Position numbers and translations under genes: made by a program
Notes under the pieces: generated by a model
The model's database searches: none
What the model saw: the letters and a program-made list of their open reading frames with translations, nothing else
Told to the model about the DNA's origin: nothing
Part shown: positions 25,179 to 34,345 of the stretch, piece after piece
Numbering within the stretch: position 1 is the stretch's first letter
Layout: every line of letters starts with the position of its first letter
NCBI GenBank assembly: GCA_937889855.1
Contig: CALBYK010000028.1
Location: 1-58,628, forward strand
Reading direction: 5' to 3'
Length of the DNA: 58,628 nucleotides
Source of the DNA: an uncultured Prevotella sp.
GTDB lineage: Bacteria > Bacteroidota > Bacteroidia > Bacteroidales > Bacteroidaceae

Positions 25179-26591
25179 TTATTTGTTCAGTTTCCATAAT
25201 TTCAGTTTTATCAGGAATATCACTCCCCTGAAGCACAACTCCAGGCACATGGCGAGCCACACGCCGCGCAGCCCCATGCTTGGGGCGAGTACGGCGGCAA
25301 GCGTTATGCGCACGCCCCACATCGAGGCGAGGTTCATTATGCTCGGCACGAGCGTTTTGGCGGCGCCTACGAAGACGCCGTAGCTCACTATGGCGGCTGC
25401 GAACATCGGTTCGGCAAACGCCTCTATGCGCAGCACCTCCACTCCGAGCCGGCGCACCTCCTCGACGGGAGTCATCAGCGCCATGGCAAACGGCGAGCCA
25501 ACGTACATCACCACACCCATGAGCGTCATTATTCCCATGCCGAGAGCCACAGAGAGCCAGGCGAAGCGCTTCATCAGCTCGTGTCTGCCTGCCCCTATGC
25601 TCTGTCCCACGAGCGTCGTGGCGGCGTCGCTCACACCGTAGCCGGGCATATAGCACAGACTCTCAACAATTATGCCAAACGAGTTGGCGGCTATGGCATA
25701 GGTGCCGAGCGGGGCAATAATGACGGTCGTGACGATATACGCCGAGGTCATTATAGCCTGCTGCAGTCCCATGGGCAGTCCGATGTGCAGTGCGTTCTTC
25801 ACCACGCGCCATGTTGGCAGGAAGCGTCCCCGGTCGATGCGGAGCGACAGTTCCTTACTGCGGAAGCATAGCAGATACATCGTTATCGACGCCGAGACAA
25901 ACTCTGCCGACACCGTGCCCAGTCCGGCTCCCATCACTCCCATGCCCGCGCCGGGAATGGTGAGTTGCAATCCGAGCACGTTGGCGGTGCGCGTGTCGAA
26001 GATGAGAAAGAAGTTGAATATCACGTCGAGTGTCATCATCACCACGCTCATCACACTGGGCACCACCATGTTGCCCGAGCTGCGTAGCATTCCAGAGCCG
26101 AACATTGTGAACTGGAAGACGGGCAGCGCCACCGAGATGATGGCAAAATAGGCAGACGCTGTGTGGTTTATGCTGTCGTTTCCGCCGAGCCATTGTGGCA
26201 GGAACGGACTTATGCTGAGTGCAACAAGCCCAATCACGGCACTCACGATGAACACCGACATGATGCCCTGGCGCAACGTGGAACGCGCCTGCTGCGCGTC
26301 GTTGGCTCCAAGCTGGTGGCTCACCTGAACATAGAATCCAGCTGCCGCTGCCGAGCACAGGCTTCCCATGAGCCATGTGGTTGTCTCGATGAGGCCGATG
26401 GCAGCCGATGCCTCGGCTCCGAGGCTGCCCACCATCGACGCGTCGATATACTGCATCATCGTTGTGGTGAGCTGGGCGAGAATGGCAGGTGTGGCAAGGC
26501 TCAGCACGAGCCGGGCCTGCTCGCCGAGTGTCATCGCCTTGCCCTGTCGTATTTTAGAAAGAAGTAGGTCTTTTTCCTTGCTTAGTTTCAT
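25179..26591 (-). CDS. MATE family efflux transporter
   Basis: 470 residues with about twelve membrane helices in two homologous halves. The first helix region has LATPAILAQLTTTMMQYIDASMVG, a typical MATE/NorM opening. MATE pumps export cationic drugs or metabolites by Na+ or H+ antiport; the substrate is unknown. It lies 167 nt downstream of the B12-locus genes on the same strand, so read-through from that locus is possible. The 167-nt gap 26592-26758 shows no recognisable element. Confidence 0.9.
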   Translation of the reverse strand: MKLSKEKDLLLSKIRQGKAMTLGEQARLVLSLATPAILAQLTTTMMQYIDASMVGSLGAEASAAIGLIETTTWLMGSLCSAAAAGFYVQVSHQLGANDAQQARSTLRQGIMSVFIVSAVIGLVALSISPFLPQWLGGNDSINHTASAYFAIISVALPVFQFTMFGSGMLRSSGNMVVPSVMSVVMMTLDVIFNFFLIFDTRTANVLGLQLTIPGAGMGVMGAGLGTVSAEFVSASITMYLLCFRSKELSLRIDRGRFLPTWRVVKNALHIGLPMGLQQAIMTSAYIVTTVIIAPLGTYAIAANSFGIIVESLCYMPGYGVSDAATTLVGQSIGAGRHELMKRFAWLSVALGMGIMTLMGVVMYVGSPFAMALMTPVEEVRRLGVEVLRIEAFAEPMFAAAIVSYGVFVGAAKTLVPSIMNLASMWGVRITLAAVLAPSMGLRGVWLAMCLELCFRGVIFLIKLKLWKLNK

Positions 26592-26758
26592 TTGTATTTG
26601 TTTACGTTGCTAAATTACAAAAGAATGGCGAGATGTGCAATCCCGCCAATGTATTATCAGTAATGTAGGTATGAAATACTGGATTCTGTTTCATTGTGGT
26701 TTGAAGAAAGTCACGGCAGTGTCAATAAGTGGTGTTCTTTTGAAGCGTGTGCTGTGGT

Positions 26759-27904
26759 TCATTCAACGACAATCTTCTTGACAGTGCCGTCAGAGAATCT
26801 CACTATGTTCACGCCCTTGGTAGGCGCGTTGAGTGGCCGTCCGTCGATGGAGTAGCGTGCCGTCTCATGCCGTGTGGCGTTTGTGTTGCCGCTGATGGAC
26901 GTGGGCCGCTTGCGCGGAGTGATGACGATGGGGTTGTCGTCGTAGCCGGGTTGTAGGTGGAGGTTCTCGATGGCAGTCACCTCTGTCGACTGCTCTCCAA
27001 TCCATCCGCATTGCTGCAGCACCCCAGTCTGCACGCGTATGAAGTCGGCGTGTTCGAGCCGTACGGGGTTGCCGTCGGCATCGACAGCCCAGTCGAGGTC
27101 GAACGTGTTGTACATGGAGTCGTCGTTTGGCGCGGCGTCGGCATATCCGTAGGCATCGGCTGTGTAGCGGTAGCTAATCCAGCTTTGCGGGTTGGCGGGG
27201 TCGGAGCCGTCGCCTCCGTAGTTGACGGCGTTGTCGGGCAGACGCGAGCCGTGGAACGTCAGTTTGTCAGACGTTTCCCAAGCCGGAAAGTATGGCTGAG
27301 TGTGGTAGGCGTTCTTCATCAGATAGCCTGTCGTGTCGCGTGGCGTGCCGTCGGGTCCTGTCCATGACGCGCTGAAGCGTATGTACTGGTCATAGGTGGA
27401 GTAGGGCAGGTGGTGTTCGCCATGCTCGGCAGATGGACGGTAGTAGGTTATGCTCACGTTGTGTCGCTCGGTGGTGTAGTATTCCGACCCTGCGAGTTCA
27501 TACCATTCGGCAGTTTCTGGTGATGTGCCCACTCCTGCGTAGACGATGCCTGGCTCTATGCTTCCGCCGATGGTGGCGGAGCCGTAGACGGGGTCGTTCT
27601 GTGTGTAGAAGGCGTTGCCGAGGATGCGCAGGTCGGAGCCCCGCTTGTTGTCTATTGGCTGGCTGAATCCGAATGTGATGTATCCTCCGAAGGCACCGAG
27701 GCACACGGGGTTGCCGTCGGCAAGCTGCTCCTCGCACGCTTTGAGCAAGTGGGCATTGGTCATGCCCTCCTCCCATGCTGGGAGGGCGTTGGTAAACTGG
27801 CCTGGGGCGGGACGGTATTCGAGAACCTTTATCCCGTCAGACTGTGCTGAGGCAGATGTTGTTGCAATTAATATGGTTGCAAATGTTATGATGTCTTTTG
27901 TCAT
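26759..27904 (-). CDS. Secreted B12-locus surface protein, sorting-type C-terminus
   Basis: 381 residues with a signal peptide (MTKDIITFATILIATTSASA). The N-terminal block VLEYRPAPGQFTNALP and GAFGGYITFGFSQPI recur, to my knowledge, in cell-surface proteins encoded in Bacteroidota cobalamin loci. The C-terminus, ARYSIDGRPLNAPTKGVNIV then RFSDGTVKKIVVE, resembles a type IX sorting domain. It is the fourth gene after the B12 riboswitch. A role in B12 capture at the surface is an inference from context; direct B12 binding is not shown by the sequence. Confidence 0.65.
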   Translation of the reverse strand: MTKDIITFATILIATTSASAQSDGIKVLEYRPAPGQFTNALPAWEEGMTNAHLLKACEEQLADGNPVCLGAFGGYITFGFSQPIDNKRGSDLRILGNAFYTQNDPVYGSATIGGSIEPGIVYAGVGTSPETAEWYELAGSEYYTTERHNVSITYYRPSAEHGEHHLPYSTYDQYIRFSASWTGPDGTPRDTTGYLMKNAYHTQPYFPAWETSDKLTFHGSRLPDNAVNYGGDGSDPANPQSWISYRYTADAYGYADAAPNDDSMYNTFDLDWAVDADGNPVRLEHADFIRVQTGVLQQCGWIGEQSTEVTAIENLHLQPGYDDNPIVITPRKRPTSISGNTNATRHETARYSIDGRPLNAPTKGVNIVRFSDGTVKKIVVE

Positions 27905-27980
27905 ATATTAGTGGCTACTGTTTTATGAAGCATATTCAAAAAAAAATAAGTTTGGAAAATGTTTAGTCAATGCAAATCGT

Positions 27981-29084
27981 CTACTTCACTGCCACAAATC
28001 CGCTCGGGTTGACGCCGCGCAGCAGATAGCTTCCAAGTTTGCTGCCGTCGCGTCCGAACTCGTACACGTAGCCGTTGGTGGCATAGGCGCGCGCGTCGCT
28101 GGCGTAGAGATGGCCCGTGTATGGCGATATGTACAGTCCGTATGGCGACTGCATCTGGCCTATGGTCTCCTCGGCGGCAGTGTATGCTCCGAGGCCTTCG
28201 TTAGCCTCCAGTGACGGCAGCGCGATGTTGTGGGTGGAGTAGGTGTAGGTGCCGGTGATGTAGGAGTAGGCAGAGCCAATCATGTAGAATTTGCCTTGGT
28301 AGGCGCAGTTAAAGGTGGCAGGGAAGTCGTAGACGCGGAACTCGTCGGATGCCATGTTGAGCACGATGCATCGCGGAGTGACGTTGTACATGTCGCCGGC
28401 GGAGTTGATGCAGGCATACTGTCCGCTGACTGACATGGTGCCGTAGAGGTTGGGGCAGCCCGTGTCGATGCGCCGCAGCTCGCGCATTGTTTGCGTGTCA
28501 ACCACCGATATTGTCGACTCATAGCTATGGTCTTTGGTCTGCGTGGCGTAGCCGCCCGTGTTGGCTATGTAGAGTCGTCCGTCGTAGCAGGCTATTCCCT
28601 CCGGTTCGTAGCCCACGTGACATGTGTCGACAATAAGCTTTGTGCGCAGGTTAATTTTCGCTACATAGCCGTGGTCGGCGTATGACGTGACATACAGATA
28701 GCCTTTACGGTCGGTGGCGAGGCGCCGGTTGTTGGGGATGTTCTCCGTGGCTGCTATGGCTGTTCCGTCGGGGCGGATGTATTGTATTATGTTAGACCAG
28801 TTTACGCTGACGGCAATGAGCGTGTCGTTCACCTGGATGATGTCGTTGGCGGTGTCGCCGAGCTTGTGCCCGGGGTTCTGCTGCTGGAACCAGCGGTTGG
28901 TAAGCACTCCGTGGTCGAGCAGCGCGAGTGATGAGTTGTCCATGCCCCATAGCCCCTCGCAGAGGATGATGAGGCTGTCGGACGTGGCTGTAGGCTCTGT
29001 GGATGCGGGGTATTCGGCAGGCTCAAGTGAGCATGAGGAGAGAGCCATGGCAGTACAGAAGAGCTGGCATAGTTTGTTATGCAT
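27981..29084 (-). CDS. BtuG-like beta-propeller lipoprotein
   Basis: 367 residues from the ATG at 29084; an ATG at 29102 is the alternative. The signal peptide ends in a lipobox, LSSCS. The rest consists of repeated beta-propeller blades (SWNNI-type, GYEPEGIACYDGRLYIANTG, SPYGLYISPYTGHLYASDA). It resembles YncE/DUF5074 propellers and the Bacteroides BtuG lipoproteins, which cap the BtuB receptor and capture B12 with high affinity. It directly follows the receptor gene. A -7 box (TACCTTTG) at 29129-29136 suggests it also has its own promoter. Confidence 0.75.
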   Translation of the reverse strand: MHNKLCQLFCTAMALSSCSLEPAEYPASTEPTATSDSLIILCEGLWGMDNSSLALLDHGVLTNRWFQQQNPGHKLGDTANDIIQVNDTLIAVSVNWSNIIQYIRPDGTAIAATENIPNNRRLATDRKGYLYVTSYADHGYVAKINLRTKLIVDTCHVGYEPEGIACYDGRLYIANTGGYATQTKDHSYESTISVVDTQTMRELRRIDTGCPNLYGTMSVSGQYACINSAGDMYNVTPRCIVLNMASDEFRVYDFPATFNCAYQGKFYMIGSAYSYITGTYTYSTHNIALPSLEANEGLGAYTAAEETIGQMQSPYGLYISPYTGHLYASDARAYATNGYVYEFGRDGSKLGSYLLRGVNPSGFVAVK

Positions 29085-29128
29085 TGCTTTTCGTTGAATC
29101 ATATGCTAAATTTATAAATTTTACCGAG

Positions 29129-29211
29129 CAAAGGTAGTACAAGCCAAAAGCAATGCAAAACAAGTTTGCCCTTATTGCTGAGATGCAACCTATCTGTATG
29201 CAAAGATAATG
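29129..29211 (-). promoter_or_regulatory. Promoter-associated repeat module (copy P1)
   Basis: Holds a TACCTTTG -7 box, an AACAAGTTTG block and the core CTGAGATGCA, ending in a second TGCAAAGATA. Similar modules lie at 33973-34120, 46017-46105 and 54910-54990. Here it precedes the BtuG-like gene; the remaining bases to 29296 show nothing further. Confidence 0.65.
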
Positions 29212-29296
29212 AATAATTGCAGAATTCCATGTATATTGAGTTTCAAAATCATAAAATTCAATGTCTGTATGGATGCTGATATTGACATCGGTTCTC

Positions 29297-31213
29297 CTAC
29301 ATTGTCCACTTCACTGTGAACTTCCAGTTACGTCCCGGCATGGGGTAGCGTTTCACCACCTCGTGGCGCGAGTCGGTGATGTTGTTGCATTCTATGGTAG
29401 TCTGGAGCGACTGTCCGTTGCCTATCTTGAATAGCTTGTTGAGTTTCATATCCATCGTGTACCATGAGCCGAGCATGTCTTCCTTGTTGTTTGAAATCAA
29501 GGCAAAGCGGTCGCCAGTGTAGAGCCACGACGTGCAGAGCGAATAGCCTGCGTATCCGAGGTCGAGGATGACGGAGGCAGAGTGGAGCGGTGAGTAGGGG
29601 ATGGTGTTTTTGTACTCTGGGTCGGAGGGCGACGAGTAGTCGCGGTCGCGCTGGCACGTGTAGTTGGCGTTGGCTGAGAGCGAGAACTTTCCCCATTGGT
29701 TGTCGTAGCCGGCTGTGGTGCTGAGGCCGAGCGACTTGACGAGCCCGAAGTTGACCATTGACCAGCGGAACTGGCATTTCATCGGTATCGCCACAATCTT
29801 GTCCTCTATGCGGTTGTAGTAGAGGTCGAGGGCGAGGTGTAGGTGGCGGTCACGGTAGTCGGCTCCCACGTTCCACTGCGAGGTGTATTCGGGCCGCAGC
29901 TGCGCGTTGCCCACGAGCGTGTAGTAGAGGTCGTTGAGTGTGGGCGCGCGGAAGATGCGCTTGTGGAAGGCGCGTATGGTCCATTCCCGGTGGTGCCACG
30001 AGGCGAGATACATAGGTGTGAGACGGCTCAGTGGCGATGCCGCGCCGCGCGTGTGGTCGCTGATGTTGGTATATAGCATGGCGATGTTGGCTTCGAATCC
30101 TCGGTAGGATGCAATGGCTGAGAGCAGCGACTTCGAGTCGAGTCGGTAGACATAGCTGAAGCCGTAGACATCGGCGTTGAGGTCGCTCCAGCGCAGGTCG
30201 GTGCTTGCCGTGACCGATAGCCATCGCGTGTTAAATGCGGCAGAAACGGAGCCGTAGATGTCCTGCTGTCGGTAGTGGTTGTTGCAGTACATGGTGGAGG
30301 CGTTGGTAGAGGGGTCTTGCAGATAGTGCAGATAGTCGTAGGCGTATTTGAGGTTGGCTTTAATGCCGAAGTGCTCCCACGAGTGTTTGTAGGATGACTG
30401 TATGAAGAAGTTCTGGTCCCACTGGCGGTCGGTGGAGTCCCACTGGTCGGAGAGCCGGCGTATGACAGGTCCGGGGAGTCCGCGTGCGGAGTTGTAATAG
30501 TATATGTGTGTGGAAAGTCCGCGATAAAAGCCTGCTGCCTCAATGCGGTAGAAGGTGATGTCGGAGTTGTGTCGCGTGCCGGTGGTGTCCTCCTGTTCGG
30601 AGCGGAAGCGGAACGGGTAGTTGCCTTTTGTATGTTGGTATTCGGTATCGACAAAGAGAAAATCCTTCAGCGAGAAAAAGCCCTTTATTTTGTTGAGCCC
30701 AAAGGAGCCGTTGCCATACTCTAACTGCCACATAGTCTTTGTAGGTCGTTTGGTTTGCATGTACACGGTGGCGGCCGATGCATATTCCGAGGCCGACTGC
30801 AGTCGTTCGTTGCGGTTGGCATTGTAGAGCGACACTGATTCCATGTTGCTCAGAGAGTAGCGTCCGAGGTCAATCTGCCCGTTCTGTGCGTTGGTGATGC
30901 GTATGCCGTCGAGATACACCCCCACGTGCTGCGATCCGAGCGAGCGCACGTTGACGGTCTTCAGTCCACCCAGTCCGCCGTAGTCCTTTATCTGTACGCC
31001 TGAGAAATACTTCAGTGCGTCGGCAACGGATGTTGTGGAGAGGTTGTGCAGCGTCTGCCCCTGGAGCGTCTGCGACGGGGTGAGGTAGTGGGGTCGTATG
31101 CCTACTACGGCTACGTCCTGCAGGGTCTGTATGGAGTCGAGGCGCTGGGCGTGGACGGAGAGTGATGGGGCGTATAGCATGCCGAGTGTGAGGAGTATTT
31201 TTGTAATGCTCAT
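29297..31213 (-). CDS. TonB-dependent receptor, BtuB-like
   Basis: 638 residues with a signal peptide (MSITKILLTLGMLYAPSLSVHAQ). The plug domain carries LKYFSGVQIKDYGGLGGLK and NVRSLGSQHVGVYLDGIRI, and a 22-strand-type barrel follows. Vitamin B12 as substrate is inferred from the upstream cobalamin riboswitch and the adjacent BtuG-like propeller. The ATG at 31213 is preferred over the extended start at 31237, because it begins at the signal peptide and the extension abuts a terminator hairpin. The last residues KFTVKWTM lack the usual terminal aromatic. Confidence 0.85.
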   Translation of the reverse strand: MSITKILLTLGMLYAPSLSVHAQRLDSIQTLQDVAVVGIRPHYLTPSQTLQGQTLHNLSTTSVADALKYFSGVQIKDYGGLGGLKTVNVRSLGSQHVGVYLDGIRITNAQNGQIDLGRYSLSNMESVSLYNANRNERLQSASEYASAATVYMQTKRPTKTMWQLEYGNGSFGLNKIKGFFSLKDFLFVDTEYQHTKGNYPFRFRSEQEDTTGTRHNSDITFYRIEAAGFYRGLSTHIYYYNSARGLPGPVIRRLSDQWDSTDRQWDQNFFIQSSYKHSWEHFGIKANLKYAYDYLHYLQDPSTNASTMYCNNHYRQQDIYGSVSAAFNTRWLSVTASTDLRWSDLNADVYGFSYVYRLDSKSLLSAIASYRGFEANIAMLYTNISDHTRGAASPLSRLTPMYLASWHHREWTIRAFHKRIFRAPTLNDLYYTLVGNAQLRPEYTSQWNVGADYRDRHLHLALDLYYNRIEDKIVAIPMKCQFRWSMVNFGLVKSLGLSTTAGYDNQWGKFSLSANANYTCQRDRDYSSPSDPEYKNTIPYSPLHSASVILDLGYAGYSLCTSWLYTGDRFALISNNKEDMLGSWYTMDMKLNKLFKIGNGQSLQTTIECNNITDSRHEVVKRYPMPGRNWKFTVKWTM

Positions 31214-31239
31214 ATCATTTATAGGACGTGTAAACAAAC

Positions 31240-31282
31240 TTTTTAAAAAGGCGGCAGTGCGCTCGCGCGTACATGCCGCCTT
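31240..31282 (-). terminator. Terminator-like hairpin within the B12 locus
   Basis: On the minus strand GGCGGCA pairs with TGCCGCC (31250-31280) and is followed by CTTTTTAAAA. It lies between the 719-residue propeller gene and the BtuB-like receptor gene. Confidence 0.7.
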
Positions 31283-31334
31283 GGTTTATAAAATCTGACC
31301 TAATAAATTATTGGATTGGACAATACCTTGTCGG

Positions 31335-33494
31335 TTACTCCACTACAACCTTCTTGGTTGTTCCGTCGGAGTACTTCACGACGTTCACGCCCTGCTGCGG
31401 CTGCTGTATGCGCTTGCCGTCTACGGTGTAGCGAGCCACCTCATGACGCTCAGTGCTGGTGGTGGCGTTGTTGATGGCAGTAGCTGTTGTGACGGTCACG
31501 TTAACCTTTGCTGTTGTGGTGATGCCGTTTGAGCAGAACTTTACCGTCAGGCTGGTTGTTCCTTCTTTGATGCCCTCAACGATGAGTTTGCCGTCCTTCA
31601 CGGATGCGGTGGCAACGCTCTCGTCGTCGACACTCTCGACGCTCTTCGTGATGGCAGCCTGTAAGTTGTCGGCGTCGGTGCAGGCATTGGCGAGGTCAAT
31701 CTCGGCAGTCTTGCCTGTCTCCACGCTTACGGCGTTGATGTCGCCTGCCACGGGGTCCTCGGTGTCGGGGAATACGAACACCTCAGGGAACCAGTAGGCT
31801 TCCTTCATAGGATACTCGGCAAGCAGAGTGCCGTCGGCCGTGTACTTGCGCACCACGTTGTCGGTGTAAGTCCATCCCTTCACGAAGTTGGCATAGAGGC
31901 AATCGGTCTTCGGGTCGACGCGGAAAGCGGCGCCATAGATGTTGCGGCTATCGGCATCTGAAGTATAGTCGAGCAGCAGTGAAGCGTTGGCCTTGTCGAT
32001 GTCGTAACGGAAGACCTTCTGTGTCATCCAGTTGGCAGACGATGTCCAGTAGATGACGTTGCGCTGCAGGCTTGCGCACAGACCGTCGGGGTTCCACATT
32101 CCGGCAGAGTTGGCAGGAGCGTCAATGCCATCTCCGAGGCTTACCTGATCCAGTTCAAGCGCAGTTGTGTTGACGCGTGATATGCCTGTGGCGGTGCTCA
32201 CCCAAAGTTGTCCGTCTTTCGACATTACGATGGAGTAGGCATCGGCTGGTATCGTTTTCACAAGGCTATTGTCGTTACAGTTTATGACATGCAGGTTCTT
32301 GCCGTACTCGCAGGCATACACGTAGTCGCCCAGGCGCACCATGTTGCCGAATTCGATGTTGGTGTTCTTGGTAGTGAGCACGGTTTTGGTTATCTCCATG
32401 TTGTCGAGGTCGAGCTCGTAGATGCCGTTGGTGGTGCCCACGTAGGCGCGATGCTCGTCGATGCCACAGAACGAGCGTCCGTCGCCGCCGTCGCTGCCGA
32501 TATTCTCTATCTGCTTGATGATGCGCATAGAGTTGGCATCGCAGATGGTGATGCGTCCGCCGGTCACCTCAGAGCCATTGTCCTTGGCCTGCTTTGCCAT
32601 GATATAGTAGCGGTTGCCCCAGGCGGCGGCAAAGCATCCGGTGGCACCTATTTCAGTAGTGTTGCGGTATGCCCATGTGCCGTCGGCGGAGAGGAAGTTC
32701 ACGTCGGCGTTGCCATGTCCGAAGGAGCCCTCGTTGAGCAGGAACGTTCCGTTGGTGAAGTCGGTCGTGGCGGGCAGGTACTCCAGGTTGCCGTCGTACT
32801 CGTTGGTGCCGTCCTCAGCGTTGTAGTAGCCGAAGAGATAGGCGTCCACGCAGCCGTCGGTGAGATTGCGGCCTGTCGCGCCCACCATTGACATGGCAAG
32901 AGCGTCAGCGGCTTTGTCGGCAGTGTAGTAGTTCCAGAATCCCGTTGTCATGTAGCCGCTGTTCCATGAGTCGCCGTCACCCCACTTGGTGCTTGCCGAC
33001 GAGTCGAACTCGTCGGTAGAGAGGTTGAACACGCCGTTGCGCGGATATATCTCATCGGTCATGGTGGTGAGTGTCACGTAGCGGTCGGCGTCGGTGTCGT
33101 AGCCGATGCCGCCGATGGTGAGTCCCCACGAGCCGTTGTTCGCCATAATGTAGAGTGCTGGGTCGGCCTTCGCGACGGCGCGGATGAGGTCCTCGCCGGT
33201 CTTTGTCTCGCTGGAGTTCCAGCGGTAGCCCCACACGAGCGTCTTGCCCTCGTTCTGTCCGTCAGCCCACTTTATGGCGAGTGCCGCCTGGCAGTCGCCC
33301 GAGCCAGTCCAGCGCTGTATTTTGGAGAAGTCGATGCCAGTGGATGTTGTGGCCTCTGCAGCCTTCTGCAGGCGTGCTGCCACGGCGGCTGACACTTTTC
33401 GGGGCGCGCCCTGCACCATGATTGTCGTTGTCTGTGCCGTGGCGGCTATGCTGAGGCACAGAGCGAACGCGATGGAAGTAAAGTTTTTCTTCAT
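31335..33494 (-). CDS. Secreted DUF5074-like beta-propeller, first gene after the B12 riboswitch
   Basis: 719 residues from the ATG at 33494, where the signal peptide begins (MKKNFTSIAFALCLSIAATA). The middle part is a propeller (AYVGTTNGIYELDLDNMEI, VYACEYGKNLHVINCND). A BIG2/Ig-like domain spans roughly residues 590-690, then comes a sorting-type end (ARYTVDGKRIQQPQQGVNVV, KYSDGTTKKVVVE). Unlike BtuG it has no lipobox, so surface display probably relies on type IX secretion. Cobalamin capture is inferred from the riboswitch and neighbours. The frame is open to 33584 but that part covers hairpin repeats. Confidence 0.7.
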   Translation of the reverse strand: MKKNFTSIAFALCLSIAATAQTTTIMVQGAPRKVSAAVAARLQKAAEATTSTGIDFSKIQRWTGSGDCQAALAIKWADGQNEGKTLVWGYRWNSSETKTGEDLIRAVAKADPALYIMANNGSWGLTIGGIGYDTDADRYVTLTTMTDEIYPRNGVFNLSTDEFDSSASTKWGDGDSWNSGYMTTGFWNYYTADKAADALAMSMVGATGRNLTDGCVDAYLFGYYNAEDGTNEYDGNLEYLPATTDFTNGTFLLNEGSFGHGNADVNFLSADGTWAYRNTTEIGATGCFAAAWGNRYYIMAKQAKDNGSEVTGGRITICDANSMRIIKQIENIGSDGGDGRSFCGIDEHRAYVGTTNGIYELDLDNMEITKTVLTTKNTNIEFGNMVRLGDYVYACEYGKNLHVINCNDNSLVKTIPADAYSIVMSKDGQLWVSTATGISRVNTTALELDQVSLGDGIDAPANSAGMWNPDGLCASLQRNVIYWTSSANWMTQKVFRYDIDKANASLLLDYTSDADSRNIYGAAFRVDPKTDCLYANFVKGWTYTDNVVRKYTADGTLLAEYPMKEAYWFPEVFVFPDTEDPVAGDINAVSVETGKTAEIDLANACTDADNLQAAITKSVESVDDESVATASVKDGKLIVEGIKEGTTSLTVKFCSNGITTTAKVNVTVTTATAINNATTSTERHEVARYTVDGKRIQQPQQGVNVVKYSDGTTKKVVVE

Positions 33495-33558
33495 ATACGT
33501 GTTGTTTGTTGTGTATATTGTTGTTGTATTGTCATGTGAAAGAGCAATGAATGTCGCC

Positions 33559-33646
33559 TCACACCGTTCGGTGTGAATGCTCACATCGTTCGATACGAGT
33601 GTTCATATCGTTCGATACGAGTGTTCATATCGTTCGATGTGAGCCG
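33559..33646 (-). repeat. Four tandem 22-bp hairpin units in the B12 leader
   Basis: Four adjacent units start at 33559, 33581, 33603 and 33625. The cores are TCACACCGTTCGGTGTGA, TCACATCGTTCGATACGA, TCATATCGTTCGATACGA and TCATATCGTTCGATGTGA. Each can form a small stem around GTTC. They lie between the riboswitch and the start codon. Confidence 0.9.
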
Positions 33647-33720
33647 ACTGTTGGGAATGTTTCATTGAACATGCCGGCATTGCTTGTATTATAGGATGGC
33701 TTGTTTCGTGTTGTCAAACG

Positions 33721-33966
33721 CGCCCAGTCCTCGGGGCGCATGATGATGACAGTCTATCGGCAATCTCTTTCCAGTGAGTTTTCGGCAGGTCTTCTGACTC
33801 GCCGCCCGGACGCGAACGCCTTCCCGACAATATAGCATTCAACATTTTGTCAGTGGCTACGTGTTGTTCGCACCCGTAGATAAGGGCGGCTCACAGCTGC
33901 GGGACAGTCGGGGACTCTCACCCCATTCCCTTTTAATTGCCTCCTCATATGTAGAAGGCAAACCGT
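33721..33966 (-). promoter_or_regulatory. Cobalamin (B12) riboswitch
   Basis: On the minus strand the conserved cobalamin aptamer blocks appear in order: AAAGGGAATGGGGTGAGAGT, CCGCAGCTGTGAGCC, GCCACTG (33851-33857) and the B12 box GAGTCAGAAGACCTGCC (33784-33800). A GCGCCC/GGGCGC hairpin at 33719-33738 may be part of the switching region. It lies about 225 nt upstream of the ATG at 33494 and should repress the uptake genes when B12 is plentiful. Confidence 0.95.
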
Positions 33967-33972
33967 TGCGAG

Positions 33973-34120
33973 TGCAAAGGTAGTGCAAAAATCCGATTAA
34001 GCGAAACGAATGAAAATCTATTTGCATTCGTGAGTGTGAGGATTTTATTTAAATCGAAGACAATACAAAATGAATGTATTCATTTTTATTGTTGAGATGC
34101 AGCCTACCTTATTTAAAGGT
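33973..34120 (-). promoter_or_regulatory. Promoter-associated repeat module (copy P2)
   Basis: Minus-strand TACCTTTG -7 box at about 33975-33982 would start the riboswitch transcript. Upstream lie the core GAGATGCAGCCTACC and an AT-rich inverted stretch. To 34198 there is also a short GAGAATT tandem repeat. Confidence 0.6.
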
Positions 34121-34198
34121 AGTGAATATAATTGAGAATTGAGAATTGAGAATTAAAAATTATGATTACCTTTGCCGTTGAGAGAGCGTCGCCTTGTC

Positions 34199-34333
34199 CG
34201 TGGCGGAGGTCTCCGGCCTCCGCAGCAAAAGACTGTGCAAAAATAGCAATTGGCTGTGCAAAAAGACTAAACCTGACGGCGTTATAACAATATTAATTTA
34301 TGGATGCTGCGGAGGCCGGAGACCTCCGCCACG
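34199..34333. repeat. REP-like inverted pair, family B (copy 2)
   Basis: GTGGCGGAGGTCTCCGG unit at 34199-34226 and its reverse complement at 34306-34333. The spacer has a short duplicated GACTGTGCAAAAA-like word. Confidence 0.85.
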
Positions 34334-34345
34334 TGATTTGTGTGT

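Noticed and set aside
31214..31237. Upstream start of the BtuB-like receptor
   Set aside because: It precedes the signal peptide and lies next to a terminator hairpin.
33559..33646. CRISPR array
   Set aside because: The 22-bp units are directly adjacent with no spacers, and no cas gene is present.
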